Positions 27,628-36,131 of a stretch of DNA of 64,000 bases are shown piece by piece. The stretch covers positions 372,001 through 436,000 of the forward strand of contig JADCAS010000004.1 of NCBI GenBank assembly GCA_020401865.1, read 5' to 3'. Position 1 is the stretch's first letter. Each line of letters opens with the position of its first letter. Made by a program: the position numbers and the translations under genes. The stretch comes from Phenylobacterium sp. (lineage in GTDB: Bacteria > Pseudomonadota > Alphaproteobacteria > Caulobacterales > Caulobacteraceae). The notes beneath the pieces are model-generated. The model made no database searches, was not told where the DNA came from, and saw nothing but the letters and a program-made list of their open reading frames with translations.

Positions 27628-28158
27628 TCAAACTTGCCCGGCGGAGGCAGTCCAGACGAGACCCCGCCAAGAGCCCATGCGCCCGTCCTCAATCGTGAAG
27701 TCGCGGGTGGGTTCGCGCTTCAGCCCCAGGCGGTCCATGACCGCGCGGGACCTCTGGTTGGTCTCACTCGTGTAGGAGACGATCTCCTGATCCCCAAGGA
27801 CGCCAACGGCATGATCGAGGGCGGACCGGGCCGCCTCGGTCGCGTAGCCCAGACCCCAGGCGCTTCGCGCGAGCCGCCATCCGATCTCATAGTGAGAACC
27901 CAGCGGATGATCCATCTCCGGCCGAAACATGACGCCGACATAGCCTACGAACTGGCCCCGGCCGCCTTCGACCGCCCAGCGCGAGACGCCATCGCGTTCG
28001 AAGGCCGCCCGGTAGCGGTCGAACTTGGCGTCGCTTGCGGCCGGTGAGATCGGTCCTCCCTGGTCGGCCATAACCTCCGGATCGGCGTGCAGAGCCGCGA
28101 AACCCTCCCGAAGGCGCTCGGACCAGGGCTGAAGCACCAGGCGGGCGGTTCTGATCAT
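27628..28158 (-). CDS. GNAT-family acetyltransferase (RimJ/RimL-like)
   Basis: 176 residues. MIRTARLVLQPWSERLREGF is the standard RimJ/RimL-like opening. HYEIGWRLARSAWGLGYATEAARSAL is the acetyl-CoA-binding motif A, and SYTSETNQRSRAVMDRLGLK the motif B with the NxxSxxxxxKLGF-like pattern. Members acetylate ribosomal proteins or small molecules; the substrate is not identifiable. ATG 28158 is chosen at the conserved start although the frame is open further upstream. Confidence 0.85.
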   Translation of the reverse strand: MIRTARLVLQPWSERLREGFAALHADPEVMADQGGPISPAASDAKFDRYRAAFERDGVSRWAVEGGRGQFVGYVGVMFRPEMDHPLGSHYEIGWRLARSAWGLGYATEAARSALDHAVGVLGDQEIVSYTSETNQRSRAVMDRLGLKREPTRDFTIEDGRMGSWRGLVWTASAGQV

Positions 28159-28349
28159 ACGCCACGCTACCGCTATCTGCGGCGGCCGCCCACCCGTTTC
28201 AGGCCGCGCCAAGAGGCGGCCCCCGCGTCGAGGTCGCTTTCGGCGGGCGTTCCGACAAACCGGCGTGTGACAGGGCGGGGGGAGGATCCCCGGAGGCGAT
28301 CCTTCCGATCCAAGGCGCGGCGTCTGGCGCCGCTGCACGCCACCTGGGC

Positions 28350-29351
28350 TCAGACGTCCGCCAGAACGGCCTGGCAGCGCAGGCGGACCTGTTCGAGTCG
28401 GCGCGGCAGCCCGTCTCCGGGATCGATTTCAGGCCGCTCGTGCAGCCATCCCAGCTGGACGAGGTCGCGGACCAGCAGGAAATGGGGCAGCTGGACCGCC
28501 TCGGCCTCCGGCAGGTCGCGCACGCTCCGGTAGCCGGCCAGGAAGGCGTCGCGGACGGCCTCGAAATCCGGCGCTGACTGCTGGTGCGTGAGGGCGACGG
28601 CGATGTCGTACATCCGCCAGCCGAAGGCCGCGTCGTCGAAGTCGATAATGGCCAGGCCGTCCTGCCGGATGAGCAGGTTGCCCGGGTGCAGGTCGGCGTG
28701 GATCATGCCGAAGACTGCTGGGTCCTTCGACAGGACGGACAGGCGGGCATACAGGACCTCCCGCGCCGCCAGGACCAGGCGCCGGTCCTCCGCCGAGAGG
28801 GCGGCGTGATCCCAGAAGGGGCCCCACCGGGGCGCAGGGCCCATCAGGCCGTCAGCGTCCAGCCAGGGGCGGACGAAGCCGGGGGGCGGGGTCCAGGCCT
28901 CCGACTGCAGATGAGTGCGCGCCACCAGGGCCCCCAGGCGGGCGAACCAGCCGGGTCGCTCGGCCGATCGCGCCGGGTCCCGAAGGAGATCGTCCAGCAC
29001 CTCGCCATCGATCCAGCGGGTCACCCCGGCCAGCCGGGTCTCGCCCGTCGCCTCCACCGGCTGGGCGACAAAGGCGCGTCCATCCCGGGCCGGCAGGGGC
29101 TCTGGCGTGGCCAGGCCCGCCGCGCGCAGGGCCGCCGTCCAGACGCGCTCGGCCTCGAGCTCTGCGGCGGAGTTGTAGCCTGGCCGGTGCAGTCGCAGGA
29201 CCCAGTCCTCGCCGGTCTCGCCGTCCGTCAGCCGGAAGGTGACGTTCTCCGAGACCGTGACCAGCGATACGCGCGGGTCTGAGACAGGGAAGGCGCGCGC
29301 CGCGTCCCGGGCGGCGGGCAGGAAGAGCCGCTCGGCCTCAGCGCGCTCCAT
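28350..29351 (-). CDS. aminoglycoside-phosphotransferase-family kinase (HYKK/homoserine-kinase-like)
   Basis: 333 residues. APH-type kinase: FRLTDGETGEDWVLRLHRPG (nucleotide-binding Lys replaced by the family's VLRLHRPGYNS pattern), catalytic loop MIHADLHPGNLL (H-x-D-x4-N), and metal site LAIIDFDDAAFGW. This pattern is typical of small-molecule kinases such as homoserine, choline or hydroxylysine kinases rather than resistance enzymes. The start overlaps the end of the class III aminotransferase gene by 14 bases, so the two are coupled. Confidence 0.85.
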   Translation of the reverse strand: MERAEAERLFLPAARDAARAFPVSDPRVSLVTVSENVTFRLTDGETGEDWVLRLHRPGYNSAAELEAERVWTAALRAAGLATPEPLPARDGRAFVAQPVEATGETRLAGVTRWIDGEVLDDLLRDPARSAERPGWFARLGALVARTHLQSEAWTPPPGFVRPWLDADGLMGPAPRWGPFWDHAALSAEDRRLVLAAREVLYARLSVLSKDPAVFGMIHADLHPGNLLIRQDGLAIIDFDDAAFGWRMYDIAVALTHQQSAPDFEAVRDAFLAGYRSVRDLPEAEAVQLPHFLLVRDLVQLGWLHERPEIDPGDGLPRRLEQVRLRCQAVLADV

Positions 29352-30618
29352 GCAGGGCGTCCAGCGTCGCGTCGAAGGCGGGCAGGAAGGCCTCGGCATC
29401 GGCCTGGCTGAAGACCAGGGGCGGGCGGATCTTGACCACGTTGTTGAAGGCGCCGGCGTTGGAGGTCAGGAATCCCCGGTCCTTCAGCCCGTTGCAGACC
29501 GCCCGAGCGGCGGCGAGGTCCGGCGCGCCGTCGGACCCCACCATCTCCACCCCGAGGAAGAGGCCGCAGCCCCGGGCGTCAGCCACCCCCGGCCAGCGCC
29601 CGACCCGGGCCTTCAGCTCCGCGTCCAGGAAGGCGCCCACGCGTTCGGCGTTGGCCAGCAGCCCCCGGGCCTCGATCTCGTCCAGCACGGCGTGGCCCGC
29701 CGCCGCCTGCAAGGGGCTGGAGGCGAAGGTGTTGAAGTAGCGGGTGCGCGACCGGAAGGCCTCGACCAGGGCGCGGGAGGCCGTGGTGGCGGCCAGGGGC
29801 ACGCCATTGCCCATGGGCTTGCCCGTCACCACGATGTCCGGCGTGAAGCCGGTGACCTGATAGCCCCACCACTGGCCCGTGCGGCCGTACCCGGACTGCA
29901 CCTCGTCGGCGATGACGAGGCCTCCGCGGGCCCGCACCCGCTCGGCGGCCCTGCCCATGAAGCCTGGCGGGATGTCCGGCAGGCCCTCATTGGCCAGGAT
30001 GGAGCAGACGATCAGGGCGGCCACCCCGTCGCCGGCGGCCTCCAGGGCGTCCATGGCCCGGTCGAGCCCAGCGAGGTAGGCTTCTGTCAGGGCCTCACCG
30101 GAGAGGCCGGGCTCCGGCGGGCGGAAGGTCTGGGGGAAGGGAAAGCTGCGGAAGCCCCGCGCCCGGTCCGACCCGGCGGGCAGGCCGCTCATGGCGCCCA
30201 CCAGTTCCGAGTTGCCGTGATAGGTGGCGTCCGTGCAGACGATCCCCCGCCGGCCGGTGGCCATCCGCGCCATGCGCAGGGCGATCTCGTTGGCCTCGGT
30301 CCCCGAGCAGGAGAAGATCACGCTCTCGGCGAAGTCGCCGTGCAGGCCCGTCACCCGCTCGGCGAGGCGGATGATGTCCTCGTGCAGGTAGCGGGAGTGG
30401 ACGTTGAGGGTCGCCTGCTGCCGTCCGATTGCCTCGGCCACACGGGGGTTGCCGTGCCCCACGCAGGGGACGTTGTTGTACATGTCCACGTAGCGCCGGC
30501 CCCCGGCGTCGTAGAGCCAGGCGCCTTCGCCGCGGACGATGTGCAGGGGCGTTTCGTAGAAGAGGGCCGCCCCGGCGCCGAAGGCCCGGTTGCGACGCTC
30601 CAGCAACCCGTCAGACAA
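29338..30618 (-). CDS. class III PLP aminotransferase (AGXT2/phospho-lyase-like)
   Basis: 426 residues. LHIVRGEGAWLYDAGGRRYV, DMYNNVPCVGHGNP, IFSCSGTEANEIALRMAR, IADEVQSGYGRTGQWWGYQ and the PLP-lysine in VVTGKPMGNGVPLA. The combination of DMYNNVPCVGHGNP and QSGYGRTG resembles the AGXT2-like branch, which includes ethanolamine-phosphate and 5-phosphohydroxylysine phospho-lyases. Its partner gene is a kinase of the hydroxylysine-kinase type, so kinase plus phospho-lyase action on an amino alcohol or hydroxy-amine is a reasonable inference; ordinary transamination is not excluded. Confidence 0.88.
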   Translation of the reverse strand: MSDGLLERRNRAFGAGAALFYETPLHIVRGEGAWLYDAGGRRYVDMYNNVPCVGHGNPRVAEAIGRQQATLNVHSRYLHEDIIRLAERVTGLHGDFAESVIFSCSGTEANEIALRMARMATGRRGIVCTDATYHGNSELVGAMSGLPAGSDRARGFRSFPFPQTFRPPEPGLSGEALTEAYLAGLDRAMDALEAAGDGVAALIVCSILANEGLPDIPPGFMGRAAERVRARGGLVIADEVQSGYGRTGQWWGYQVTGFTPDIVVTGKPMGNGVPLAATTASRALVEAFRSRTRYFNTFASSPLQAAAGHAVLDEIEARGLLANAERVGAFLDAELKARVGRWPGVADARGCGLFLGVEMVGSDGAPDLAAARAVCNGLKDRGFLTSNAGAFNNVVKIRPPLVFSQADAEAFLPAFDATLDALHGAR

Positions 30619-31654
30619 CTGCGGGGCCCCCGTTGGCGATGGACCAGGCCCGCGCGGCGTAGCGCTGGATCGACGGATAGGCCTCGACGTAACGGTCCGA
30701 CGAGGCGTTGCCGTCCAGCCCGCGCTTGTAGACCCCCTGGTTGATGGCCGCGATGCGGAACAGGGTGAAGGCCAGATGGAAGCTCCAGTCCTTCAGGGCT
30801 GGCCGGCCCGAGGCCTCGGCATAGATCTCGAACATTTCGGCCTGGGACGGGATGCCCAGGTCGGTGAGTATCTTCTGGGGCGTCTCGCCCATCATGAAGA
30901 GGGTGGTGTAGGCGACGTCGGAGTAGGGATCGCCCAGGGTCGACAACTCCCAGTCCAGCACCGCCTCGAGCTTCGGCTCGGTGGGATGGAGCATGCAGTT
31001 GCGGATCGAGAAGTCGCCGTGGACGATCCGGGTCTCGCTCTGCGCCGGCATGTGGGCGGGCAGCCACGCCATCAGCCGTTCCATGTCGGGATGGTCGTCG
31101 GTCTGGGCGGCCTTGTACTGGCGCACCCAGCGGCTGATCTGCCGCTCGTAGTAGTTGCCAGGTCGTCCGTAGTCGGCGAGGCCGACAGCGGCGGGGTCGA
31201 TGGCGTGCAGTCGGGCCAGCACCTTCAGATAGTCGGTGAAGACAGCCCGGCGCTCGGCCGGCGCCATGCCGGGTAGGGAGGGGTCGAGGAAGATCCGGCC
31301 CTTGACCCAGTCCATGACGAAGAACTCGGAGCCGATGACCGACGTATCTTCGCAGTGCAGACGCACGGTGGGCACCGGCACGCCTGAGCCGCCAAGGGCC
31401 TTGAGCACGGTGTACTCCCGCCCGACCTGGTGGGCCGAAGGCAGGAGATCGCCGGGCGGCTTCTTGCGCACCACCCAGCGACGGTCGGGCGAGGCGATCA
31501 GGAAGGTCGGATTGGAATGGCCGCCCTCGAACTGGCGGACGGTCAGCGGCCTCCGGAAGCCCTCAAGCCGCCCGTCCAGCCAGGCCTCCAGCCGGGCCTC
31601 GTCGAAGCGATGCGCGGCCCGCACCTCGGTGATCTCGGCCTCGCCCTCGGACAT
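30611..31654 (-). CDS. phosphotransferase family protein (ACAD10/11 kinase-like)
   Basis: 347 residues. The opening FEGGHSNPTFLI with WVVRKKPPGDLLPSAHQVGR, then RIVHGDFSIRNCMLHP (catalytic H-G-D) and VLDWELSTLGDPYSDVAY, are the marks of the kinase family fused to the dehydrogenase in ACAD10/ACAD11 and acting as LvaA in levulinate degradation. Those kinases phosphorylate the 4-hydroxyl of 4-hydroxyacyl-CoAs. The usual Asn of the catalytic loop is present in RNCML. The next gene upstream is an acyl-CoA dehydrogenase of the matching type. It overlaps the aminotransferase start by 8 bases. Confidence 0.9.
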   Translation of the reverse strand: MSEGEAEITEVRAAHRFDEARLEAWLDGRLEGFRRPLTVRQFEGGHSNPTFLIASPDRRWVVRKKPPGDLLPSAHQVGREYTVLKALGGSGVPVPTVRLHCEDTSVIGSEFFVMDWVKGRIFLDPSLPGMAPAERRAVFTDYLKVLARLHAIDPAAVGLADYGRPGNYYERQISRWVRQYKAAQTDDHPDMERLMAWLPAHMPAQSETRIVHGDFSIRNCMLHPTEPKLEAVLDWELSTLGDPYSDVAYTTLFMMGETPQKILTDLGIPSQAEMFEIYAEASGRPALKDWSFHLAFTLFRIAAINQGVYKRGLDGNASSDRYVEAYPSIQRYAARAWSIANGGPAVV

Positions 31655-31708
31655 CCGAACCTCCTGTGGAAGCCGGACGGCGGCCGGGGCCGCCGTCCGC
31701 GCCTGGCC

Positions 31709-33031
31709 TCAGTTCCGCCAGACGACGCCCGAGGTCTGGTCCTCACCGCCGCCCTCGTACTGGCGGATCTCATTCCGGCCGACCACCAGGTGATGGACCT
31801 CGTCCGGGCCGTCGGCGATGCGCAGGGTGCGCTGGCCGGTGTACATCCGGGACAGGGGCGTCCACTGCGAGACGCCGGTGGCGCCGTGCATCTGGATGGC
31901 CTGGTCGATGATCTGGCAGACCCGCTCCGGCACCATGGCCTTGACCATGTGCACCCAGACCCGGGCTTCGCGGTTGCCGAGGATGTCCATCGCCTTGGCG
32001 GCCTTGAGGACCATCAGGCGCATGGCCTCGATGTCGATCCGGGCGCGGGAGATGATCTCGACGTTGCCGCCCAGCCAGGCGATCTTGCGGCCGAAGGCCT
32101 CGCGCGAGAGGCCGCGGCGAACCATCAGGTCCAGGGCCCGCTCGGCCTGGCCGATGGAGCGCATGCAGTGGTGGATCCGGCCCGGGCCGAGGCGCAACTG
32201 GCTGATCTCGAAGCCGCGGCCCTCACCGAGCAGCATGTTCGATTCCGGCACCCGCACATTGGTGAAGCGGATGTGCATGTGGCCGTGGGGGGCGTCATCC
32301 TCGCCGAAGACGTTCATCGGGCCGAGAATCTCCACCCCGGGGGTGTCGATGGGCACCAGGATCTGGGACTGCTGGCGGCTGGGGGGCGCGTCGGGGCTGG
32401 TCTTGACCATGGTGATCATGATCTTGCAGCGCGGGTCGCCGGCGCCGGAGATGTAATACTTCTCGCCGTTGATCACCCACTCGCCGTTCTCGAGCACCGC
32501 GCTCATGCCGACGTTCTTGGCGTCGGAAGAGGCCCGGTCCGGCTCGGTCATGGCGAAGGCCGAGCGGATCTCGCCGTTCAGCAGGGGCTTCAGCCAGCGT
32601 TCCTTCTGCTCGGGCGTGCCGACGCGCTCCAGCACCTCCATGTTGCCGGTGTCCGGGGCCGAGCAGTTCATCACCTCCGAGGCGAGCGGAACCTTGCCCA
32701 GCTCCACGGCGATGTAGGCGTAGTCCAGGTTGGAGAGGCCCTCGCCGGTCTCGGCGTCAGGCAGGAAGAAGTTCCAGAGACCTTCCTTCTTGGCCTGGTT
32801 CTTGGCTTCCTCGAGCAGTTCCAGCTGGCCGGGGGCATAGCTCCAGCGGTCCGCCCGTCCCTCGCCGAGCTGGTGGAACTTCTCCGACATGGGGGCGACG
32901 GTCTCGTGGACGAAGCGCTTGACGTGCTCGTAGAGCGGGGTCGCTTTTTCGCTCATCCGCAGGTCGTTGAGGTCGTCATGCGGGTCGAAACCGAAGGCCG
33001 CCTTGGCGGGGGGGGGCGTATGGGTGTTCAT
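31709..33031 (-). CDS. acyl-CoA dehydrogenase (ACAD10/11-like)
   Basis: 440 residues. Long N-terminal helical region, then FAMTEPDRASSDAKNV, WVINGEKYYISGAGDPRCKI and FGEDDAPHGHMHIRFTNVRV, and a C terminus with MHGATGVSQWTPLSRMYTGQ and RIADGPDEVHHLVVGRNEI. This form is the bacterial match of the ACAD10/11 dehydrogenase domain, which removes phosphate from 4-phosphoacyl-CoA. It precedes the matching kinase in the same transcript. ATG 33031 has AAGGAC upstream; a longer open frame begins at 33079 but is poorly conserved in appearance. Confidence 0.92.
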   Translation of the reverse strand: MNTHTPPPAKAAFGFDPHDDLNDLRMSEKATPLYEHVKRFVHETVAPMSEKFHQLGEGRADRWSYAPGQLELLEEAKNQAKKEGLWNFFLPDAETGEGLSNLDYAYIAVELGKVPLASEVMNCSAPDTGNMEVLERVGTPEQKERWLKPLLNGEIRSAFAMTEPDRASSDAKNVGMSAVLENGEWVINGEKYYISGAGDPRCKIMITMVKTSPDAPPSRQQSQILVPIDTPGVEILGPMNVFGEDDAPHGHMHIRFTNVRVPESNMLLGEGRGFEISQLRLGPGRIHHCMRSIGQAERALDLMVRRGLSREAFGRKIAWLGGNVEIISRARIDIEAMRLMVLKAAKAMDILGNREARVWVHMVKAMVPERVCQIIDQAIQMHGATGVSQWTPLSRMYTGQRTLRIADGPDEVHHLVVGRNEIRQYEGGGEDQTSGVVWRN

Positions 33032-33160
33032 GCTGTCTGTCCTGTCCTTCTCGGGCCTGTGATCGCGTCCGCCGCCCAAGCCTGCGGCTGAATTCTGAAT
33101 GATCAGTATGGCAGCAGGGGTCCGTTCGCCAACCGTTTTTGAAGGGGTGACGCGGCGTCA

Positions 33161-34639
33161 TCAGCCATCTTCCTTCACCGGGAAGGGATGGGCCGCCTCC
33201 TCGGCGTCCGCCGCCAGGGCGCGCAGGGTGGCGGCGTGGGAGTCCCGGCTGATCCGGTAGCCGGAAAGCAGGGCGAAACCGGTCAGGTAGAGCATGATGA
33301 TCACCGGGGCGTAGACCGCGCCCATGCGTTGAATCACGTCCGCCGGCATGTCCGCGGGCGCCACGCCGGGCTGCAGGCCGATGGCGTCGATCAGCAGGGC
33401 GGCGGCCAGGATGCCGAAACCGGATACCGACTTTCCCACGAAGGCAGAGGCGGCGAAGAACAGGCCCTCTGACCGGCGTCCGGTCTTGAGCTCGGCCTCC
33501 TCGACGACGTCGGCGATCATGGACGAACCCATGGTCGAGGCGATGATGCCAAAGGTCACGCCGACGATGGAGGTGGTGAAGAGGATACCGAAGAGCTGCG
33601 GCGTCCCGTTGGCCGGGAACAGGCCGGCGAGGCGCAGCAGGACCGGGCCGATCCCGATCAGCAGGGACAGCAGCGCCAGCAGCATGGCGGTGTGCTTCTT
33701 GCCGAACCGACGGGAGAGGAGGGGCGCCGTCGGCAGGGCGACGAAGGCTGAGACGAAAACCCCCAGGGTGATCACCGAAATCTGGGCGGCGCTGAAGCCC
33801 CAGAAGAAGGTGTTGAAATAGCCGTTCATGGAGGCGACCAGCCCACCGGCCAGGGCGGTGGCGATGCTCGACGCCAGCAGGAAGAGGAAGGAGCGGTTGT
33901 TCAGGGACTCGCGAACCTCCGACAGGGTCTGGCCAAGGGTCTTGGCGCGTTTCTCAGGGGGCGCCCTAAGGGTGGGGATGTGGCGGTGGGTGCCGGCGGC
34001 GGACACCACGATGGCCACCAGCATGACGAGGGAGGCGATCAGGCCGTAGCGAGCGTAGCCTTCCGGGTTGAGCTGGCCGACCGCATGCGTGGCGTCGGGC
34101 TTGAGCAGGACCCCGAAGGCCAGGGCCTGTATCGACAGGCCGCCGATCCAGGCGAAGAAGAACCGGTAGCTGAGCAGGACCGAGCGGTCGTCGTAGCCGG
34201 AGGTGAATTCCGCCGCCAGGGCCGAGGAGGGCACCTCATAGAAGGCGATGAAGGCGCGGATCACCACGGCCAGGACGGTCAGGTAGAGGAAGAGCCCCTG
34301 GGCCGACAGGTCCGGCGGGTTCCAGAGGGCTGCGTAGGACACCGCCACGGGCAGGGCGGCGGCGTACATGAAGGGGTGCCGGCGCCCCCAGGCGGACCGG
34401 AAGTTGTCCGACAGGTGGCCGATCATCGGGTCGATGATGGCGTCGAACACGAGGGCGGTCAGCAGGGCCACGGCCACCAGGCTGGCCGGGACGCCCAGCA
34501 CCTGGTTGTAGAAGAGCATCAGCATGTAGCTGAAGCCGTTGTCCTTGACCCCGAAGGCCAGGGAACCGAGGCCATAGAAGACCCGCGTAGAACGGTCGAG
34601 CCGACCGTCCGTCGCCGTGGGCGCCGCCGCTGAAACCAT
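33161..34639 (-). CDS. MFS transporter, GPH (glycoside-pentoside-hexuronide) family
   Basis: 492 residues with about 12 hydrophobic segments. GSLAFGVKDNGFSYMLMLFY at the N terminus, the GPH-type loop DPMIGHLSDNFRSAWGRRHPF (D-P-x2-G-x-L-S-D-x5-W-G-R-R-R/H), and the second-half LLSRRFGKKHTAML. A cation symporter in the inner membrane. GPH members import sugars or glycosides; in CoA-catabolic clusters the ligand may be a carboxylic acid. A second, related copy lies at 39546-41039. Confidence 0.9.
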   Translation of the reverse strand: MVSAAAPTATDGRLDRSTRVFYGLGSLAFGVKDNGFSYMLMLFYNQVLGVPASLVAVALLTALVFDAIIDPMIGHLSDNFRSAWGRRHPFMYAAALPVAVSYAALWNPPDLSAQGLFLYLTVLAVVIRAFIAFYEVPSSALAAEFTSGYDDRSVLLSYRFFFAWIGGLSIQALAFGVLLKPDATHAVGQLNPEGYARYGLIASLVMLVAIVVSAAGTHRHIPTLRAPPEKRAKTLGQTLSEVRESLNNRSFLFLLASSIATALAGGLVASMNGYFNTFFWGFSAAQISVITLGVFVSAFVALPTAPLLSRRFGKKHTAMLLALLSLLIGIGPVLLRLAGLFPANGTPQLFGILFTTSIVGVTFGIIASTMGSSMIADVVEEAELKTGRRSEGLFFAASAFVGKSVSGFGILAAALLIDAIGLQPGVAPADMPADVIQRMGAVYAPVIIMLYLTGFALLSGYRISRDSHAATLRALAADAEEAAHPFPVKEDG

Positions 34640-34777
34640 GATGTCCTCCCCCGGGGAGCCCAGATCCCCCCGGCATAGGGTCAGGCCGCCCGTCGGGCGT
34701 CAACAACCGCCCCCGCCCTTGTCCCCCGCCCGGGCCGCCACTAGCCTGCCAGTCGCTCAAAGCATGAGGGAATGAAC

Positions 34778-35953
34778 ATGGCCGAGGCGCCTGCCGACTA
34801 TCCGCTGTCCGGTCTGAAGGTGCTGGACTTCTCCCGGGTGCTGGCCGGGCCCTTCGCCGGGCGGCTGCTCGCGGACCTCGGCGCTGACGTGGTCAAGGTC
34901 GAGCCCCCCGAGGGCGACGTGACCCGCAACTGGGGCCGGGTGAAGGGCGGCGTGCCGGGTTTCTTCCACCAGCAGAATGCGGGAAAGCGCAACATCTGCA
35001 TCGACCTGCGCGCGCCGGGCGCCCGGGAGTTGGTGCTGGACCTGGTCCGCCAGGCGGATGTCCTGATCGAGAACTATCGCCCGGACGTCATGGGCCGGCT
35101 GGGCCTGGGGTACGACGTCCTGTCGCAGGCCAATCCCCGGCTGATCATGCTGTCCATCTCCGGCTTCGGCGCCGGCGGGCCGGAGTCGCGCCGCCCCGCC
35201 TATGCCCCCATCGTGCATGCGGAGATGGGGCTGATCGCCCGCCAGGCCCGGCGCAACGGCGTGCGCCGGACCGACCTGCCCCTGTCGGTGGCCGACACCA
35301 ACGCCTCCCTGCACGGCCTGATCGGCCTACTCTCGGCGGTGATCCTCCGTGAACGGACGGGCCGGGGACAGCACATCGACATCGCCATGGTCGACGCCAC
35401 CCTCGTGACCGACGACCAGTTCCACTACGAGGCCGAAGATTCCGAAGACACCATGGACCTGCCCCCGGACATCTGGGAGACCGGCGCCGGTCCCATCCTG
35501 ATCTCGGCGGACTTCCGCCACCTCTTCCGCCAACTGACGGCGAAGCTCGGCCTGAAGGACCCCGGCGAGGGTGTGGCCGACCTCGACCGCAAGATCGCCC
35601 TGCGCCGGGCGGCGGTCGGTGAGCTGATGATGGGCCTCACCGACTGGGGCCAGGTGACCGAGGCCATGGCGGCCATGAACATCGCCTGGGGCGAGGTGCG
35701 CGACGGCGCCCGCCTGCGCGACCAGCCGACCCTGGCCCACCGGGGCTCCATCGTGGACATGGATGACCGCGAGGGCGGGACCCGGCCCATTCCCCAGTCC
35801 CCCTACCGGTTCTCAGCGGCGAAGAGCGGGGTGCGCGGGGTCGCCCCTCACCGGGGCGAGCACAACGCCGAGGTCCTGGCCGAGTGGCTGGGCCTGGACG
35901 GCGCGAAGGCGGCGGCCCTGAGTGAGGCCGGCGTCCTTTCCGCAGAAAGCTGA
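34778..35953 (+). CDS. CaiB/BaiF (family III) CoA transferase
   Basis: 391 residues. GLKVLDFSRVLAGPFAGRLL and DLGADVVKVEPPEGDVTRNW at the N terminus, FFHQQNAGKRNICIDLRAPG, and a LIENYRPDVMGRLGLGYDVL segment are classic for the family. The catalytic Asp is expected in the LSVADTNASLHGLIG region. ATG 34778 is preferred over ATG 34772 because GAGGGA would be only one base before the latter. It is divergent from the GPH transporter across about 140 bp, suggesting transport plus CoA activation of the same substrate. Confidence 0.9.
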   Translation: MAEAPADYPLSGLKVLDFSRVLAGPFAGRLLADLGADVVKVEPPEGDVTRNWGRVKGGVPGFFHQQNAGKRNICIDLRAPGARELVLDLVRQADVLIENYRPDVMGRLGLGYDVLSQANPRLIMLSISGFGAGGPESRRPAYAPIVHAEMGLIARQARRNGVRRTDLPLSVADTNASLHGLIGLLSAVILRERTGRGQHIDIAMVDATLVTDDQFHYEAEDSEDTMDLPPDIWETGAGPILISADFRHLFRQLTAKLGLKDPGEGVADLDRKIALRRAAVGELMMGLTDWGQVTEAMAAMNIAWGEVRDGARLRDQPTLAHRGSIVDMDDREGGTRPIPQSPYRFSAAKSGVRGVAPHRGEHNAEVLAEWLGLDGAKAAALSEAGVLSAES

Positions 35954-35964
35954 TGCGCTACGGG

Positions 35965-36117
35965 GATTGCTCCCCCAAGGGGGAGCTCCCGGCGAAGCCG
36001 GGTGAGAGGGGGTCGATCCCCGTCGCCGTTGACCCCCTCTGGCCCGCTTCGCGGTCCACCTCCCCCTGATGGGGAGGAATCAAACTGCCAATTGCTACCC
36101 GAAGGGAGAGGGGATCA
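35965..36117. repeat. dispersed extragenic palindromic repeat, full copy plus partial
   Basis: ATTGCTCCCCCAAGGGGGAG and CTCCCGGCGAAGCCGGG, then TGAGAGGGGGTCG; next a second half-copy with TTGACCCCCTCTGGCCCGCT, CGCGGTCCACCTCCCCCTGA and GGGGAGGAAT, and a degenerate end. Lies between the convergent ends of a CoA transferase and an amidohydrolase. Confidence 0.82.
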
Positions 36118-36131
36118 ACGGCGCTACCCGC

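Noticed and set aside
29239..30744. 501-codon plus-strand frame opposite the aminotransferase
   Set aside because: Antisense shadow rich in Gly/Gln/Ala/Val/Arg; the class III aminotransferase on the other strand has clear motifs.
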